The notes beneath the pieces were generated by a model, which was not told the origin of the DNA, ran no database searches, and saw only the letters and a list, made by a program, of their open reading frames with translations. Shown here piece after piece: positions 7,370 to 17,000 of a stretch of DNA of 64,000 nt. Source of the DNA: Lentisphaerota bacterium (GTDB lineage: Bacteria > Verrucomicrobiota > Lentisphaeria > Victivallales > Victivallaceae); contig SUWB01000006.1 in NCBI GenBank assembly GCA_015061745.1, positions 1 through 64,000 on the forward strand. Direction: 5' to 3'. The translations under genes were made by a program, and so were the position numbers. The first letter of the stretch is position 1, and every line of letters starts with the position of its first letter.

Positions 7370-9226
7370 TTACCTTTCTTCAATGTTGAAGTAGCCGTAG
7401 CCTGACAGGAATTTTATTGTACGGGCAATCTGTTCCGTATCATTGGCTCGGGGCGTGCGTTCCAGAAGGAAATTGCTGATGATGAAAGAATCATAGCAGG
7501 AGCGTTTTCCGTCCAGCAAGGCAAGCAGCAGCATTTCCGGCATACGCAGAACCGTGTAACGTTCCGGAATCGGTACCTTTGCCAAAGACATCAGATGTGT
7601 AAAACCTTTTGCCCGGGTGACGATCATTTGTGCCAGAGGATCCGCCGGGGCACTGACACTGCTGCAGGAAACAGGAACAATTGCGTTTTGAAGTTCCCCT
7701 ATCTTCCGGCTGATTTCGGATTCATTCACGCTCCCCGGCAGGAAACGGTTGAAGGAGGCAATTCGGCCGGTGTGAAAACTTGTCAAAAATGTTCCGATGA
7801 CAGAGTTGTCGTATTCAGAACAGCTCATTGCAGCAAGACGTTTGAAATCTTCTTCCGCATCGGCAGTGACGCCTGAAATGATTTCATCAAGAACCTCCTG
7901 GGTGTTGACTCCGGCGGCAGCGGCATTGACTTTGGCGTGATAGGCTGTGACTGCTGCCGTAATGGCAATGCCCACTTCCCAGTCGGGCTGGTCAAAAATG
8001 GCGTTGGTATTGTGATGACAGCCGGGAACATAGTGGGTGTAGAACCAGCTGCAGGGGATCCCGTAGGTGGAGTCTGCCATAAAGGTGTCATCTGAAAGGC
8101 AGCCGGGATTTTTGACAAAGGGCAGATCAGGATAATTTTCCGCAAAGTAGTTCCCCATAATAACGGTGTCAAAATGAGGTGCAGAAGCCGCACTGCGGCG
8201 CAATCTTGCAGGAATTCCGGCCATCTTGAATGTGGCGTGGCTGATACTGTCCATATTGACGGCACTGATGACCTTGCCGCCCCGGGCGGGATTGAGGAAA
8301 TATTCCGAGAAACCGTAACGTTCCATTGAGAAAACCACTCTCAAACTCTTTTCAAGGGGCGGGATCGCTCCTTGATCGACCATAGCTTTCAAAGCCTTGC
8401 CGGCGGCAATGGAAAGGACGGTACCTGCGGCATCATCGGGAACGAAAGGCTCATACATATGGGCAACAAGAGCCATTTCTTCCTTGCTTTTGCCGGGGAT
8501 GACTCCAGTGACGGTGTAGACTTTTCCGTCGGAAATACGGGTGTTCATAACCGCTTTGACGGTGATTTTTTCACCGGCGGCAAGCCGTTGTTCCAGTTCC
8601 CGTCCCTTGCGGGGCGTAATGGAAAAGACCCAAATCTTCTGGTCTGCTTTGGTATAATACCAGCCCCGGAGTCCGGAACCGTTCATCCAGCGGATGTCAT
8701 CGGGGGTGCGGTCATAGATGGAATCAACAAAGGCGACGATACCCAAAGCACCGCTGCGGGTGACTTTCAGTTTCTCTGCGGGGCTGGGGGAGTTGTCCCA
8801 CAAAACGATTTTTCCGGCAAGTTCGTGCCAATCCTCTGACTGGACACTGCGGAGACTTACCAGTTCAGCGGTCACGCCTTCAGGGGGTGTCGGAGGACTC
8901 CAGATGACAGCGTGGATAGGTTCAGCGTCACTGTCGGCGATAAGTTCTTTTTCAGGGGAAACGATTTCCAGTGTGGATCGTCCGGTACGGTCCCAGGCCT
9001 GGGGCATAATGCAGTCATCATAGACGGTTGTGCCGTCGCAGGGCAGGGCATAACGTTCAATTTCGGAAAAACCTGCTTCACGCATCAATTCAAGAACGTA
9101 ATCAGTGGAAATCAGAAAATCATCGTTGGCAGTGGAGCGTTCAAGGCGGTTGAGTTCAAAAGAATGTTTGTTGACCCATTCTCTGTCTATATGGGCCGCG
9201 GCAAGTTTAAGAAGGTTGTTTTGCAT
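7370..9226 (-). CDS. M28-like peptidase (DUF4910-type aminopeptidase fold)
   Basis: A 618-residue protein without signal peptide, so probably cytoplasmic. The N-terminal part contains a PA-like insertion (GKIVLWDNS ... LGIVAF). The catalytic part shows the zinc-binding pattern expected of the co-catalytic M28 fold: VAHMYEPFVPDDAAGT (His and Asp), VVFSMERYG (Glu), VNMDSI (Asp) and GCHHNTN (His). The likely role is aminopeptidase-type hydrolysis; the substrate is unknown. It is transcribed alone from a good promoter at 9270-9298. The 140 nt between it and the aldolase gene hold only that gene's promoter. Confidence 0.75.
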   Translation of the reverse strand: MQNNLLKLAAAHIDREWVNKHSFELNRLERSTANDDFLISTDYVLELMREAGFSEIERYALPCDGTTVYDDCIMPQAWDRTGRSTLEIVSPEKELIADSDAEPIHAVIWSPPTPPEGVTAELVSLRSVQSEDWHELAGKIVLWDNSPSPAEKLKVTRSGALGIVAFVDSIYDRTPDDIRWMNGSGLRGWYYTKADQKIWVFSITPRKGRELEQRLAAGEKITVKAVMNTRISDGKVYTVTGVIPGKSKEEMALVAHMYEPFVPDDAAGTVLSIAAGKALKAMVDQGAIPPLEKSLRVVFSMERYGFSEYFLNPARGGKVISAVNMDSISHATFKMAGIPARLRRSAASAPHFDTVIMGNYFAENYPDLPFVKNPGCLSDDTFMADSTYGIPCSWFYTHYVPGCHHNTNAIFDQPDWEVGIAITAAVTAYHAKVNAAAAGVNTQEVLDEIISGVTADAEEDFKRLAAMSCSEYDNSVIGTFLTSFHTGRIASFNRFLPGSVNESEISRKIGELQNAIVPVSCSSVSAPADPLAQMIVTRAKGFTHLMSLAKVPIPERYTVLRMPEMLLLALLDGKRSCYDSFIISNFLLERTPRANDTEQIARTIKFLSGYGYFNIEER

Positions 9227-9269
9227 AGAATTGTTCCTTGATTAAGGTTATCTGGAATACTTTTCAGTT

Positions 9270-9298
9270 AATATAGCATCTCAAATTCCTGATTTCAA
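9270..9298 (-). promoter_or_regulatory. Promoter of the M28-like peptidase gene
   Basis: Minus strand TTGAAA, 17-nt spacer, TATATT, preceded by GC as in several other promoters of this window. Confidence 0.65.
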
Positions 9299-9359
9299 AT
9301 ACGCAAGGAGGCAATACCCCTTTTTGCAAGTGAAGAAAGAAAAATTTATCTGTAATCTC

Positions 9360-9388
9360 TTGACTTTGCAACTTCATCCGGTTATATT
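9360..9388 (+). promoter_or_regulatory. Promoter of the FTR-like/thioredoxin operon
   Basis: TTGACT (9360-9365), 17-nt spacer, TATATT (9383-9388). The first start codon is at 9436 with AAGGAGA upstream. No other feature is seen in 9227-9435 apart from this and the divergent peptidase promoter. Confidence 0.7.
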
Positions 9389-9435
9389 AACTTTGTGGAA
9401 CACTGCTGTATCTGAAAACAAGGAGAAAGTTTAAT

Positions 9436-9645
9436 ATGGATCTGCCTGAAAATGTGCGGCTCAATGAAGATGCCGCTTATGTGGAAAAATTGAAAAAAGT
9501 TATGGCCGGAAACGGCGGCTACTGTCCCTGCCGGATCCAGCATACTCCGGAAAATCTTTGTATCTGCAAGGAGTTTCAGGAACAACTCGCCGACCCCGGG
9601 TTTACCGGTTTCTGTCACTGCAAACTTTATTATAAGGAGAAATAA
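9436..9645 (+). CDS. Ferredoxin:thioredoxin reductase catalytic-subunit-like protein
   Basis: A 69-residue protein with three C-x-C pairs: CPC (30-32), CIC (42-44) and CHC (60-62), ending in LYY. This is the pattern of the catalytic subunit of ferredoxin:thioredoxin reductase, whose six cysteines hold a [4Fe-4S] cluster and an adjacent redox-active disulfide. It is smaller than the plant subunit. The thioredoxin gene starts 5 nt downstream, so the product probably passes electrons from ferredoxin to that thioredoxin. This fits an anaerobe with PFOR (47279). Confidence 0.85.
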   Translation: MDLPENVRLNEDAAYVEKLKKVMAGNGGYCPCRIQHTPENLCICKEFQEQLADPGFTGFCHCKLYYKEK

Positions 9646-9650
9646 GCGTT

Positions 9651-9968
9651 ATGGATATACTTCACCTCAACAAAGAATCTTTTGACAAGCTCACCGCTCA
9701 GAGTGAAAAGGCTGTTCTTATTGACTTCTGGGCCACCTGGTGCGGTCCCTGTCAGAAATTGACTCCGGAACTGGAAAAACTTGCCGCGGAATTTCCGGAT
9801 CTTGTTATTGGAAAAATCAGCGTCGAAGATGCTGAAAATGTCCAGCTTGCCGCTTCTTTAGGTGTCAATGCCATTCCGGCTCTTTTCTTTTACCGCAACG
9901 GTAAACTGGAAAAACAGCTGACTGGATTTATGACCAAAGATCAGCTCAAAGCTCAGTTGGGCCTGTAA
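9651..9968 (+). CDS. trxA: Thioredoxin
   Basis: A 105-residue single-domain thioredoxin with active site WCGPC (redox cysteines 31 and 34) and the cis-proline region NAIPALFFY. It is normal in length and cytoplasmic. It sits 5 nt after the FTR-like gene and 19 nt before an amidohydrolase gene in one apparent operon. Reduction by the FTR-like partner, not by an NADPH thioredoxin reductase, is inferred from context. Confidence 0.92.
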   Translation: MDILHLNKESFDKLTAQSEKAVLIDFWATWCGPCQKLTPELEKLAAEFPDLVIGKISVEDAENVQLAASLGVNAIPALFFYRNGKLEKQLTGFMTKDQLKAQLGL

Positions 9969-9987
9969 CACAAAGAAGGTGAAAATT

Positions 9988-11127
9988 ATGGAATACTGGA
10001 TCGTTAACGGAACTGTTTTTGACGGAATCAACCCGGAACCCCGTCAGGTCGATATCAAAGTGGTCGATGGGAAAATTGCTGAAATAGGCACTTATTCCGG
10101 CGGCGAAAAAATTGATGTTGCAGGGTTGCAGATCGTGCCCGGTCTGGTGGAAGCTCATTGCCATTTGGGTATGGCCGGTTGGGGAAACCGTTACGACGGG
10201 GCTGATTACAACGAAAAAAATGATTGTGTCACTCCGGAACTCAACCCTATTGATGCCATCAATCCTTTTGATGAGACAATGCGTTTCGCTCTGGAAGGCG
10301 GCGTGACCTGTGTCGGTACCGGACCGGGAAGCTCCAATGTGCTGGGAGGAAGCTTTATTGCCATCAAGACCCACGGCAGCCGGGTTGATGATATGGTGGT
10401 CAGGGAAAAGGTGGCTATGAAATGTGCGTTCGGAGAGAACCCCAAAAATCTTTACCAGAGCAAATTTATTTCCAGCCGTATGACCACAGCCGCCAAACTG
10501 CGGGAAACTCTGGCAAAGGCACGGGAGTATATGGAAAAACTTGATGCCGCTGAAAAAGATCCCAACTGCAAGAAGCCGGATTTCAACTTCAAACTTCACG
10601 CAATGCTTCCTGTTATGCGCCGGGAAATCCCCCTCAAGGCACACGCTCACCAGGCTAATGATCTTTTTACAGCCATCCGTATTGCTAAAGAGTTCAACGT
10701 GAAGCTCACTCTTGAACATTGTACCGAAGGCCATCTCATTGCCGATCAGCTGGCTGCTGAGGGATTCCCGTTGGCAGTCGGACCCGCCCTTACCCATTCC
10801 GGAAAGCCCGAAATGCGTAAAAAGACTTACGCCACCGCAGGGATACTTCACCGGGCGGGCTGTCAGGTCTCCATTATTACCGACTCCAATGTGATTCCGC
10901 AGGAGCATCTGGCTTTGTGTGCAGGATTGGCTGTCAAAGCCGGAATGGATCCTTTTGCTGCATTGCAGGCGATCACCATCAATCCCGCCCGTCATTTGGG
11001 GATTGAAGACCGGGTGGGGTCGATCGAAGTGGGCAAAGATGCTGACATTGTGGTCTGTGACGGATGTATCCTTGAAAGCTCCACAAAGGTCTGTATGGTC
11101 TTTGTCAACGGCGAACAGGTGGTCTGA
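9988..11127 (+). CDS. Amidohydrolase family protein
   Basis: A metal-dependent hydrolase of the amidohydrolase superfamily (379 residues), similar in layout to imidazolonepropionase-like or N-acetylglucosamine-6-phosphate deacetylase-like enzymes. It shows the HxH metal motif in VEAHCHLG, further histidines in PLKAHAHQ and LEHCTEGH, the catalytic aspartate in IITDSN, and the C-terminal ADIVVCDG strand. ATG 9988 is preferred because AGAAGGTG lies 7 nt upstream; an in-frame GTG at 9979 is part of that ribosome site. The substrate is unknown, and its link to the thioredoxin genes is only positional. Confidence 0.85.
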   Translation: MEYWIVNGTVFDGINPEPRQVDIKVVDGKIAEIGTYSGGEKIDVAGLQIVPGLVEAHCHLGMAGWGNRYDGADYNEKNDCVTPELNPIDAINPFDETMRFALEGGVTCVGTGPGSSNVLGGSFIAIKTHGSRVDDMVVREKVAMKCAFGENPKNLYQSKFISSRMTTAAKLRETLAKAREYMEKLDAAEKDPNCKKPDFNFKLHAMLPVMRREIPLKAHAHQANDLFTAIRIAKEFNVKLTLEHCTEGHLIADQLAAEGFPLAVGPALTHSGKPEMRKKTYATAGILHRAGCQVSIITDSNVIPQEHLALCAGLAVKAGMDPFAALQAITINPARHLGIEDRVGSIEVGKDADIVVCDGCILESSTKVCMVFVNGEQVV

Positions 11128-11143
11128 ATCCCGCAGAAGACCG

Positions 11144-11181
11144 TACCCCCCGCAGGCTTGGGCTTGCAGGGGGATTTTTTT
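11144..11181 (+). terminator. Rho-independent terminator after the amidohydrolase gene
   Basis: The arms CCCCCGCAGGC and GCTTGCAGGGGG pair with one mismatch around TTGG and are followed by a T-run of eight. Confidence 0.8.
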
Positions 11182-11190
11182 TGAGCTTGT

Positions 11191-11979
11191 TTATTTGTCA
11201 GTACGGTATGCTTCTGAGAATTTCCATTGGTGATCGGTGCGGAGTTTGTAAGCGACCGGAATGGGAAAAATCTTGAGATATTCGGCAAGGAGCATATCCA
11301 GTTCAGCCTGAGTGAGCTTAAAGAGTTCACAAAAATCACTTAAATCGGTGAGCAGATACTTCCATTTTTTCTTACCTCCGGGCATTTTTCTGAGAGAGGC
11401 CAGATCGAGCCAGATAGATTCCGGCTTTCCTTCTGTATTGTCTTTCCAGAGGAAATTACGCGGATGTGCTCCGCAGTGGACATAGCCTGCGGCGTGGAGT
11501 TTTGCCAGACGGACGATGTTTTCTTTCAGCAGAAAGAGCAGTTTTTCCCGATCCTCATAATTTTCTCTGAAAAACAGCATCGTCTGGGTGTTTTCTTCAA
11601 AAGCGGTAATAAAGAACGCACTTTCCAAATTCAGGAATTTGCGTTTTTCTCCGAATGCCAGCACCTTGACGACGGGAATATCGAGAGATGCGGCAACGGC
11701 AAAACCTTTGGCTTCACGGGCAGCAAGAGAAGGACGCAGAAAATAACGGAAGAAACGTTTTTCCCGGTAGGTCTTGAATGCAATACGGAATGGAGTGCCT
11801 GTTTCAGAGGGGACTTCCAAAAGCCGCACATCGGTGAAACCGCTTTCCCAAATGGGTTTTTCATCGGTGTGAGCAGAAGAAGTACTGAGAGTTTCCCAGC
11901 CTTTTGTGAACTCACTGCTGATCCAGTTCCAGGAAAAAAGCCGTGAAGCAGCTTTTGTATCGGCGTATTCTGTCTTCAT
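11191..11979 (-). CDS. Lipopolysaccharide kinase (WaaP/InaA-like) family protein
   Basis: A 262-residue protein with a eukaryotic-kinase-like fold. The catalytic loop reads YVHCGAHPRNFLW and the metal-binding segment WLDLASLRK, which matches the Kdo/WaaP kinase family that phosphorylates lipopolysaccharide core sugars at the inner membrane. It suggests a Gram-negative envelope with LPS. It is a lone gene, and no clear promoter is seen upstream, where a terminator sits. Confidence 0.75.
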   Translation of the reverse strand: MKTEYADTKAASRLFSWNWISSEFTKGWETLSTSSAHTDEKPIWESGFTDVRLLEVPSETGTPFRIAFKTYREKRFFRYFLRPSLAAREAKGFAVAASLDIPVVKVLAFGEKRKFLNLESAFFITAFEENTQTMLFFRENYEDREKLLFLLKENIVRLAKLHAAGYVHCGAHPRNFLWKDNTEGKPESIWLDLASLRKMPGGKKKWKYLLTDLSDFCELFKLTQAELDMLLAEYLKIFPIPVAYKLRTDHQWKFSEAYRTDK

Positions 11980-11993
11980 AAAAAAATGTTTCT

Positions 11994-12033
11994 GAAAAAA
12001 ATCCCGGAAATGTGTCTCTCCGGGATTTTTTTG
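11994..12033. terminator. Bidirectional-type terminator hairpin
   Basis: The stem ATCCCGG (12001-12007) / CCGGGAT (12020-12026) has A-runs and T-runs on its outer sides. It ends the minus-strand Gfo/Idh/MocA gene at 12048. Confidence 0.8.
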
Positions 12034-12047
12034 TTGTTAATGCGATA

Positions 12048-13046
12048 TCAGCGGTTTTTGTCAGCCATAGCCTGAAGGGTCAGGCACTTTTCGGTGACAT
12101 CCATAATGTGTGCGCTGCCAAAGGGCAGATTGGCTCCGGTGGTGATTTCCTGAGTAAAAATCTTCAGGTAGTCAGAGCCGTCGGTGGCGGCGGGAACAGT
12201 TTCCACAGCTTCAGCACCGGTAAGATAGAGTTTGCATCCGGGTTCGGCGTTGCAGAACTCCATTACACCGTTGCGGCCCCAAATGGTGAAACGCCAGTAG
12301 AAAGGATTGGCAAAACCGGTTTTTTCAGGAGCGAAATAGGAAACGTCAAACATTACACCGCACTTGTTGTCAAGGACAAACATACCCTGTGCCGCATCCT
12401 GAAAGACCACAGGAGCCCAGGTGGCAAAGGCGTTCCAGGTACGGGCTGCGGTAAATTCTGTAATGGCGTGACCGGTCATAAATTCAACGGCATCAAGGCC
12501 GTGGATAGCGATATCATTGATGGTGCCGCCCTGTTTTCCCTGTTCAAAGTACCAGCCGGGACGGGTTCCGTAAGAAATGGGGTGCTGGCCGCCGAAAGAA
12601 ATGGCGTGGATCTCACCCAGACGGCCGGAGTCGATCACAGCTTTGGCGGCATTGACATTGCCGTTCAGACGCATATCCAGCATACAGCCAACTTTCAGAT
12701 TGCGGGTCTGGGCGAGATGACGGATCTCACGCAATTCAGCCAGAGAGGTGCACAGCGGTTTGTCGGCGATAACGTGTTTTCCGGCAACGAGAGCTGAAAT
12801 GGCACGGGCTCCGCGGATGCCGAAATAGTCACCGATGGCAAGGATATCAAAATCGCACTGCTGCATCATTTCGTGGAAATCAGTGAAAGTGATGTCGATC
12901 CCCCGCTCTTTGGCGGCGGCAGCAGCTTCGGCGTTTTCTTCACAGGCGGCAACGATGGTATACTGTTCAGAATTTTTCATTCTGTCATAAAGACCATTGA
13001 TGTGACTGTGGCGGAATCCGACGAATGCGACTTTAAACTTTTCCAT
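12048..13046 (-). CDS. Gfo/Idh/MocA family oxidoreductase (second)
   Basis: A 332-residue NAD(P)-dependent sugar dehydrogenase-like protein of typical length. The N-terminal Rossmann segment FKVAFVGFRHSHI is followed by the family motif in HVIADKPLCTSLAEL, with K and P at the active-site position. The start has AAGGAGG upstream. It has its own promoter (13089-13117) and terminator, so it is a separate unit from the operon before it. The substrate is unknown. Confidence 0.87.
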   Translation of the reverse strand: MEKFKVAFVGFRHSHINGLYDRMKNSEQYTIVAACEENAEAAAAAKERGIDITFTDFHEMMQQCDFDILAIGDYFGIRGARAISALVAGKHVIADKPLCTSLAELREIRHLAQTRNLKVGCMLDMRLNGNVNAAKAVIDSGRLGEIHAISFGGQHPISYGTRPGWYFEQGKQGGTINDIAIHGLDAVEFMTGHAITEFTAARTWNAFATWAPVVFQDAAQGMFVLDNKCGVMFDVSYFAPEKTGFANPFYWRFTIWGRNGVMEFCNAEPGCKLYLTGAEAVETVPAATDGSDYLKIFTQEITTGANLPFGSAHIMDVTEKCLTLQAMADKNR

Positions 13047-13088
13047 AATGAATTTCCTCCTTGGGTTGGGATTTTACATTCCGCTATT

Positions 13089-13117
13089 AAGATAACTCCG
13101 CAGAATTGAAATGTCAA
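13089..13117 (-). promoter_or_regulatory. Promoter of the second Gfo/Idh/MocA gene
   Basis: Minus strand TTGACA, 17-nt spacer, TATCTT. Confidence 0.65.
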
Positions 13118-13151
13118 GCTCGATTTGAGGGATTTTTGCCGAAAATCCATA

Positions 13152-14042
13152 CTATGCCCCACCGGAGGAGGCTGCGTTGCAGTGAAACCTGACCGGAAGC
13201 TCTTTTATGATCCGTTCTGCCTCGGCATTGGAAGTCCCCTTGAAGTCAAAGAGCACAAAGGGCATAGGACCTTTCCCTGTGAGAGTGACGTTGCAGCCGT
13301 AATTGAGGACTCCGACGGAGCATTTTGAGAATTTGGGGTCATAGATCACGCCGCAGGGGCCTTCACCCCGGTTGGAGGCCGGATCAAAATAGGAGTCCGC
13401 AAGGAGAATGTAATACTCTTTGGCATCAAGAGCGACCCGGCTTTTCCCCATAGGAAGGCGGCGGCTGGGGGTGAGGCCGTAACGCTTCCGCAAATGGAGG
13501 CCCTTTTTGTGGCTGCCTGCGTAGCTTGAGGGATAAGCTGTCAGCTGAACCGCCGTCTCTTGGGGGGAGTTGAAAAGGACGTAGAGCCTGTCATCATCCT
13601 TTTTAAGTTCCATACGGCATTGGGCCGTGTAATCGGGAGCTGTGTAGGTGATGGTGAATCCACCATTTTCCACATCGGTCACCCGGGCGGAACAGCGTTG
13701 GGAGGTCAGCTTGCCGCTTTTGAAGTTGAAAAATCCGCTGGCACCCCAGTTGGCTTTGGAGGGTTTCACCATACCGATGACGGGAAACCATTCACCTTTG
13801 ACATTCTTTTTGCCGAAGAAAAAGAAAACGTAGCGGGTGCGGGAGTTGGTCAGAGTGATGATTTTGCCGAACTCATCATTTTTGACCGGGTACTGACCAC
13901 GGCCCCACCAACTGTAAGGCTGGGCAAGGTAACGTTTTTTTGCCGCAGGAGTGCTGTCGAAGTCAAGCTGGGTGATTGCAACATCAGAGGCTTGGCACAC
14001 AAGAAGTGCAAAAAATGAAACAAGGATAAAAATTTTCTTCAT
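13152..14042 (-). CDS. Secreted protein of unknown function
   Basis: A 296-residue protein with a signal peptide (MKKIFILVSFFALLVCQA). The remainder looks rich in beta strands, without a motif I recognise. Its start lies 15 nt after the stop of the GH42-like gene, so it is the last gene of the regulator-pseudopilin-GH42-like operon. A role in glycan binding or breakdown is only inferred from position. Confidence 0.7.
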   Translation of the reverse strand: MKKIFILVSFFALLVCQASDVAITQLDFDSTPAAKKRYLAQPYSWWGRGQYPVKNDEFGKIITLTNSRTRYVFFFFGKKNVKGEWFPVIGMVKPSKANWGASGFFNFKSGKLTSQRCSARVTDVENGGFTITYTAPDYTAQCRMELKKDDDRLYVLFNSPQETAVQLTAYPSSYAGSHKKGLHLRKRYGLTPSRRLPMGKSRVALDAKEYYILLADSYFDPASNRGEGPCGVIYDPKFSKCSVGVLNYGCNVTLTGKGPMPFVLFDFKGTSNAEAERIIKELPVRFHCNAASSGGA

Positions 14043-14057
14043 TTTCAGAGTATGACC

Positions 14058-17000
14058 TTAGTAATTGAGTTTTTTTCCGTCCATAATGTTCAAGAGGCGG
14101 ATTTCACATTTTCCTTTGCAGTTCAAACCGAAATTGAACTCAGCTTTGTCATTTTTATCCAGCACAACAGTGCGGGAGAGACTTTTCAATTCAACGCCGT
14201 CTCTGAACATCTGAACAAACCAGAGACCGGAGTCGGAGCCGGAAAGAATTTCCACAATCCCATTACGGCACTTGACGGTGAAACGGGGATCCTGGAGGGG
14301 CTTTTCCGTGGCAATGAGTGTTTTGACATCATAACTTTTGAAGGAAAATTCCGCATTGCTGCTCCGGGAGATGAATTTGTGAAGCAATGTGTCATAGAGA
14401 TAATAACTCTTTGTCAGAGAATACACACTTTTTTCGCATCCAGCTCCCTGACGGCGGGTTCCGACGAACATTCTGTATCGGCCTTTGGTGTATTCCGCAA
14501 TGCTGATATCGCTGCCGCCGGTATGAAATGCCCTGACACCGGCTTTCTCAAAGAGAGTCCGGAAGGCTTCAAGCAGAGGACGTGCCTGAGCGGGATCATT
14601 GAGGACAGAGGGGAGCCCGTGGAAAAGAGCGTTGATGTAAATAACCTTGCCTTTTCCGGCATTGCAGCTGAAAAAGGCTCCGCCCAGAGTCCGTTTGACG
14701 GGGCCGAGTTCAATCGAGTTGAACCGGGCACCGGGAGTGTTGACAGATACTGCTCCAAGAACTTTTGCCCCGGCAGCTTTTGCAGCTGCTCCCGCAGGGA
14801 CAAGACGCACAGGGAGATTTCCGAAGTGAAGCGTTCCGCCGGAAGTCCCTTTGGCAAGGGGGACTTTTACTCCCGCAAGCTTCAGCAGGGGATTTTCTTT
14901 GCGCAAGGTGTAAAATTCATCAAAAATGCCTGCTTGTGCATCCACAACAAGGATTCCTCCTGCAAGAACATATTTTCTGATATGTTCGACCTGAGCATTG
15001 CTCATAAGCTGAAGCAGAGGCAGAACCAGCACTCTGGTGTTTTGGGGAGTGACCCGGAAAATATGATCGTCGCCGATGATTTGGGGAGCCGGGAATCCCG
15101 CACTGCGGAGCAGGCGCACCCAGCCGGTCAGATTGCCGTTATAGGTACCGCTGTTGATGGCAGAAAAGTTTCCTGTAACTGCGGCCGCAACAAGAGATTC
15201 CGGTGAGTAGACCAGTGTGAAGGGGGAGAGAACCCTTTTCCCTGTGGTCATCAGTGGATCGGCTCCGGACTGTTTGATTTCGGAGATCACATCTTTCATA
15301 TGGAGCCCCGCTTCATTGAGGGCGTTGTCGCCCCGGCGGAAGAAGTAGCAGTCATACCAGTAAGCAGGAGCAAACATACCGTCGGCAATATCATTCCAGG
15401 TGGTGAAGCGGATCTGGGGCAGGGGCCTACCGTAACCGTTCCAGTTGCCTGCGGCATATCCGGGCCGGGTGGTGCGGATATAGTCGGGAAGTCCTCCTAT
15501 GCGGGCGTAAAGGTTGGAAAGAGAGTAGTGATCGAGCATTTTCCGCCAGTCCCAACCGTCATTGATACGGGTGAGTCCCTGACCGGAATGGGCAAGTTTT
15601 GCCTGGGGATCGATTTTGCGCAATTCATCAAGAAGAGTTGTCATACCGTCGTTGAGGGCTCCGAGCATATAGATCCGGTGGGCCATCCAAGCTGCGAAAT
15701 GGCCGGTTTTCCGGGCTTCGCTCAAGGTGGGAGGAGTGACATCCTGCCAGGTTTTGAATTTTGTGTTCCAGCTGCTGTTGAGTTTGGCAAGTGTGCCGTA
15801 ATGTTTTTTCATTGCCTTGCGGAATCCTGCCAGACAGTGAGGCGTGCGGCAGTAGTCGTGCTGGACATCGTGCCATCCGAGAGAATTTTCGTCAGAAGAG
15901 TAATAACGGACGGGGAAGTTCTGAATATGTTTCCCGGCACGGAGTGCTGTTTTCTGACGGATCGTCTGCAGCCCTTTGGGGTCACGGAGACAGGGATTGC
16001 GGAAAACCTTCTCTTTATGGATCTGACTCTGGAAGAAACGGTAGAGGGTATTGACCATATACCGGGCTCCTGTCTGCTGAATGGCTTCAGCACCGAGTCG
16101 GCTTTCCAGATGGGCCATAGCGTGCCCCTGGCTGCCCATAAGATGGGTGAATCCCATTTCACGGGCTCCCTGATGACGGATCATAGCGGTGGGAGAGATA
16201 CGGGAGTTGTGCCAGAGGATAAATTGAATTTTTGAATCGTCAGGTGTGCGCCGGGAGAGCGTCAGTGAACGTACTTCTGTACACTTTCCTTTCCGGGAGA
16301 GCTGTGCTTCAAGGCGGCAGAAAGAGTTGACACCGGAAAAGGCCGCTTTAAGGGCAAAGTTCACCTTTCCGGAAACATTCTTTTTGATCTCCTGACCGAT
16401 GACACGTTTTTCCGCATCCAGAAGAGAAAGGATCACATCCCCTTTGCCTTCAAGTTCAAGAGAGCCTTTGACCGCCTCGTTGGTTTCGTGGGCGTATTTT
16501 TCTGTTGTAAAAGAACGCAGAGCAGGGAGATTTTTTATTTCATACTGTGCAATGAAAATGTCTGCGGTGTGGCCGTTCACATCGAGGATCAGGGGCAAAT
16601 CATATTTTCCGTTGAGAGTTTCTGCTTTGAAGGGGAAAATGATCTTGTTGGCCCCTTTGACAAGAGTGTACTTCCGGCCATTGACAGCTGCGGGGGCGGC
16701 AACGGTTGAAACAATGGTCAGTTCAGCTTTGTTTCCCTTGATTTTGACGGCGTTGAGAGAGGCCGGAGCTTTGAAGTTCAAAGCGTAACGCAGCAGACGG
16801 CAGTAGGCGGCATAAATGTATTCGTGGGAAACGGCATTTTCTTCCGGGGCGGGCAGCAGCAGATTGTGCTGTGACCACATACGGTTGTTCAAATGAAGCC
16901 TGAAGGGAACGAAAAATACTTTCCCTTTGCCCACTTTGAATTCACGGATATTGGTTTTGAAAGGGATCCCTCTGAAAATTTCAGCAGGAACGCTTTTGCC

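Noticed and set aside
14052-16235. Open frames of 384 and 311 codons antisense to the GH42-like gene
   Set aside because: Shadow frames of a verified coding region; no ribosome site or motif supports them.
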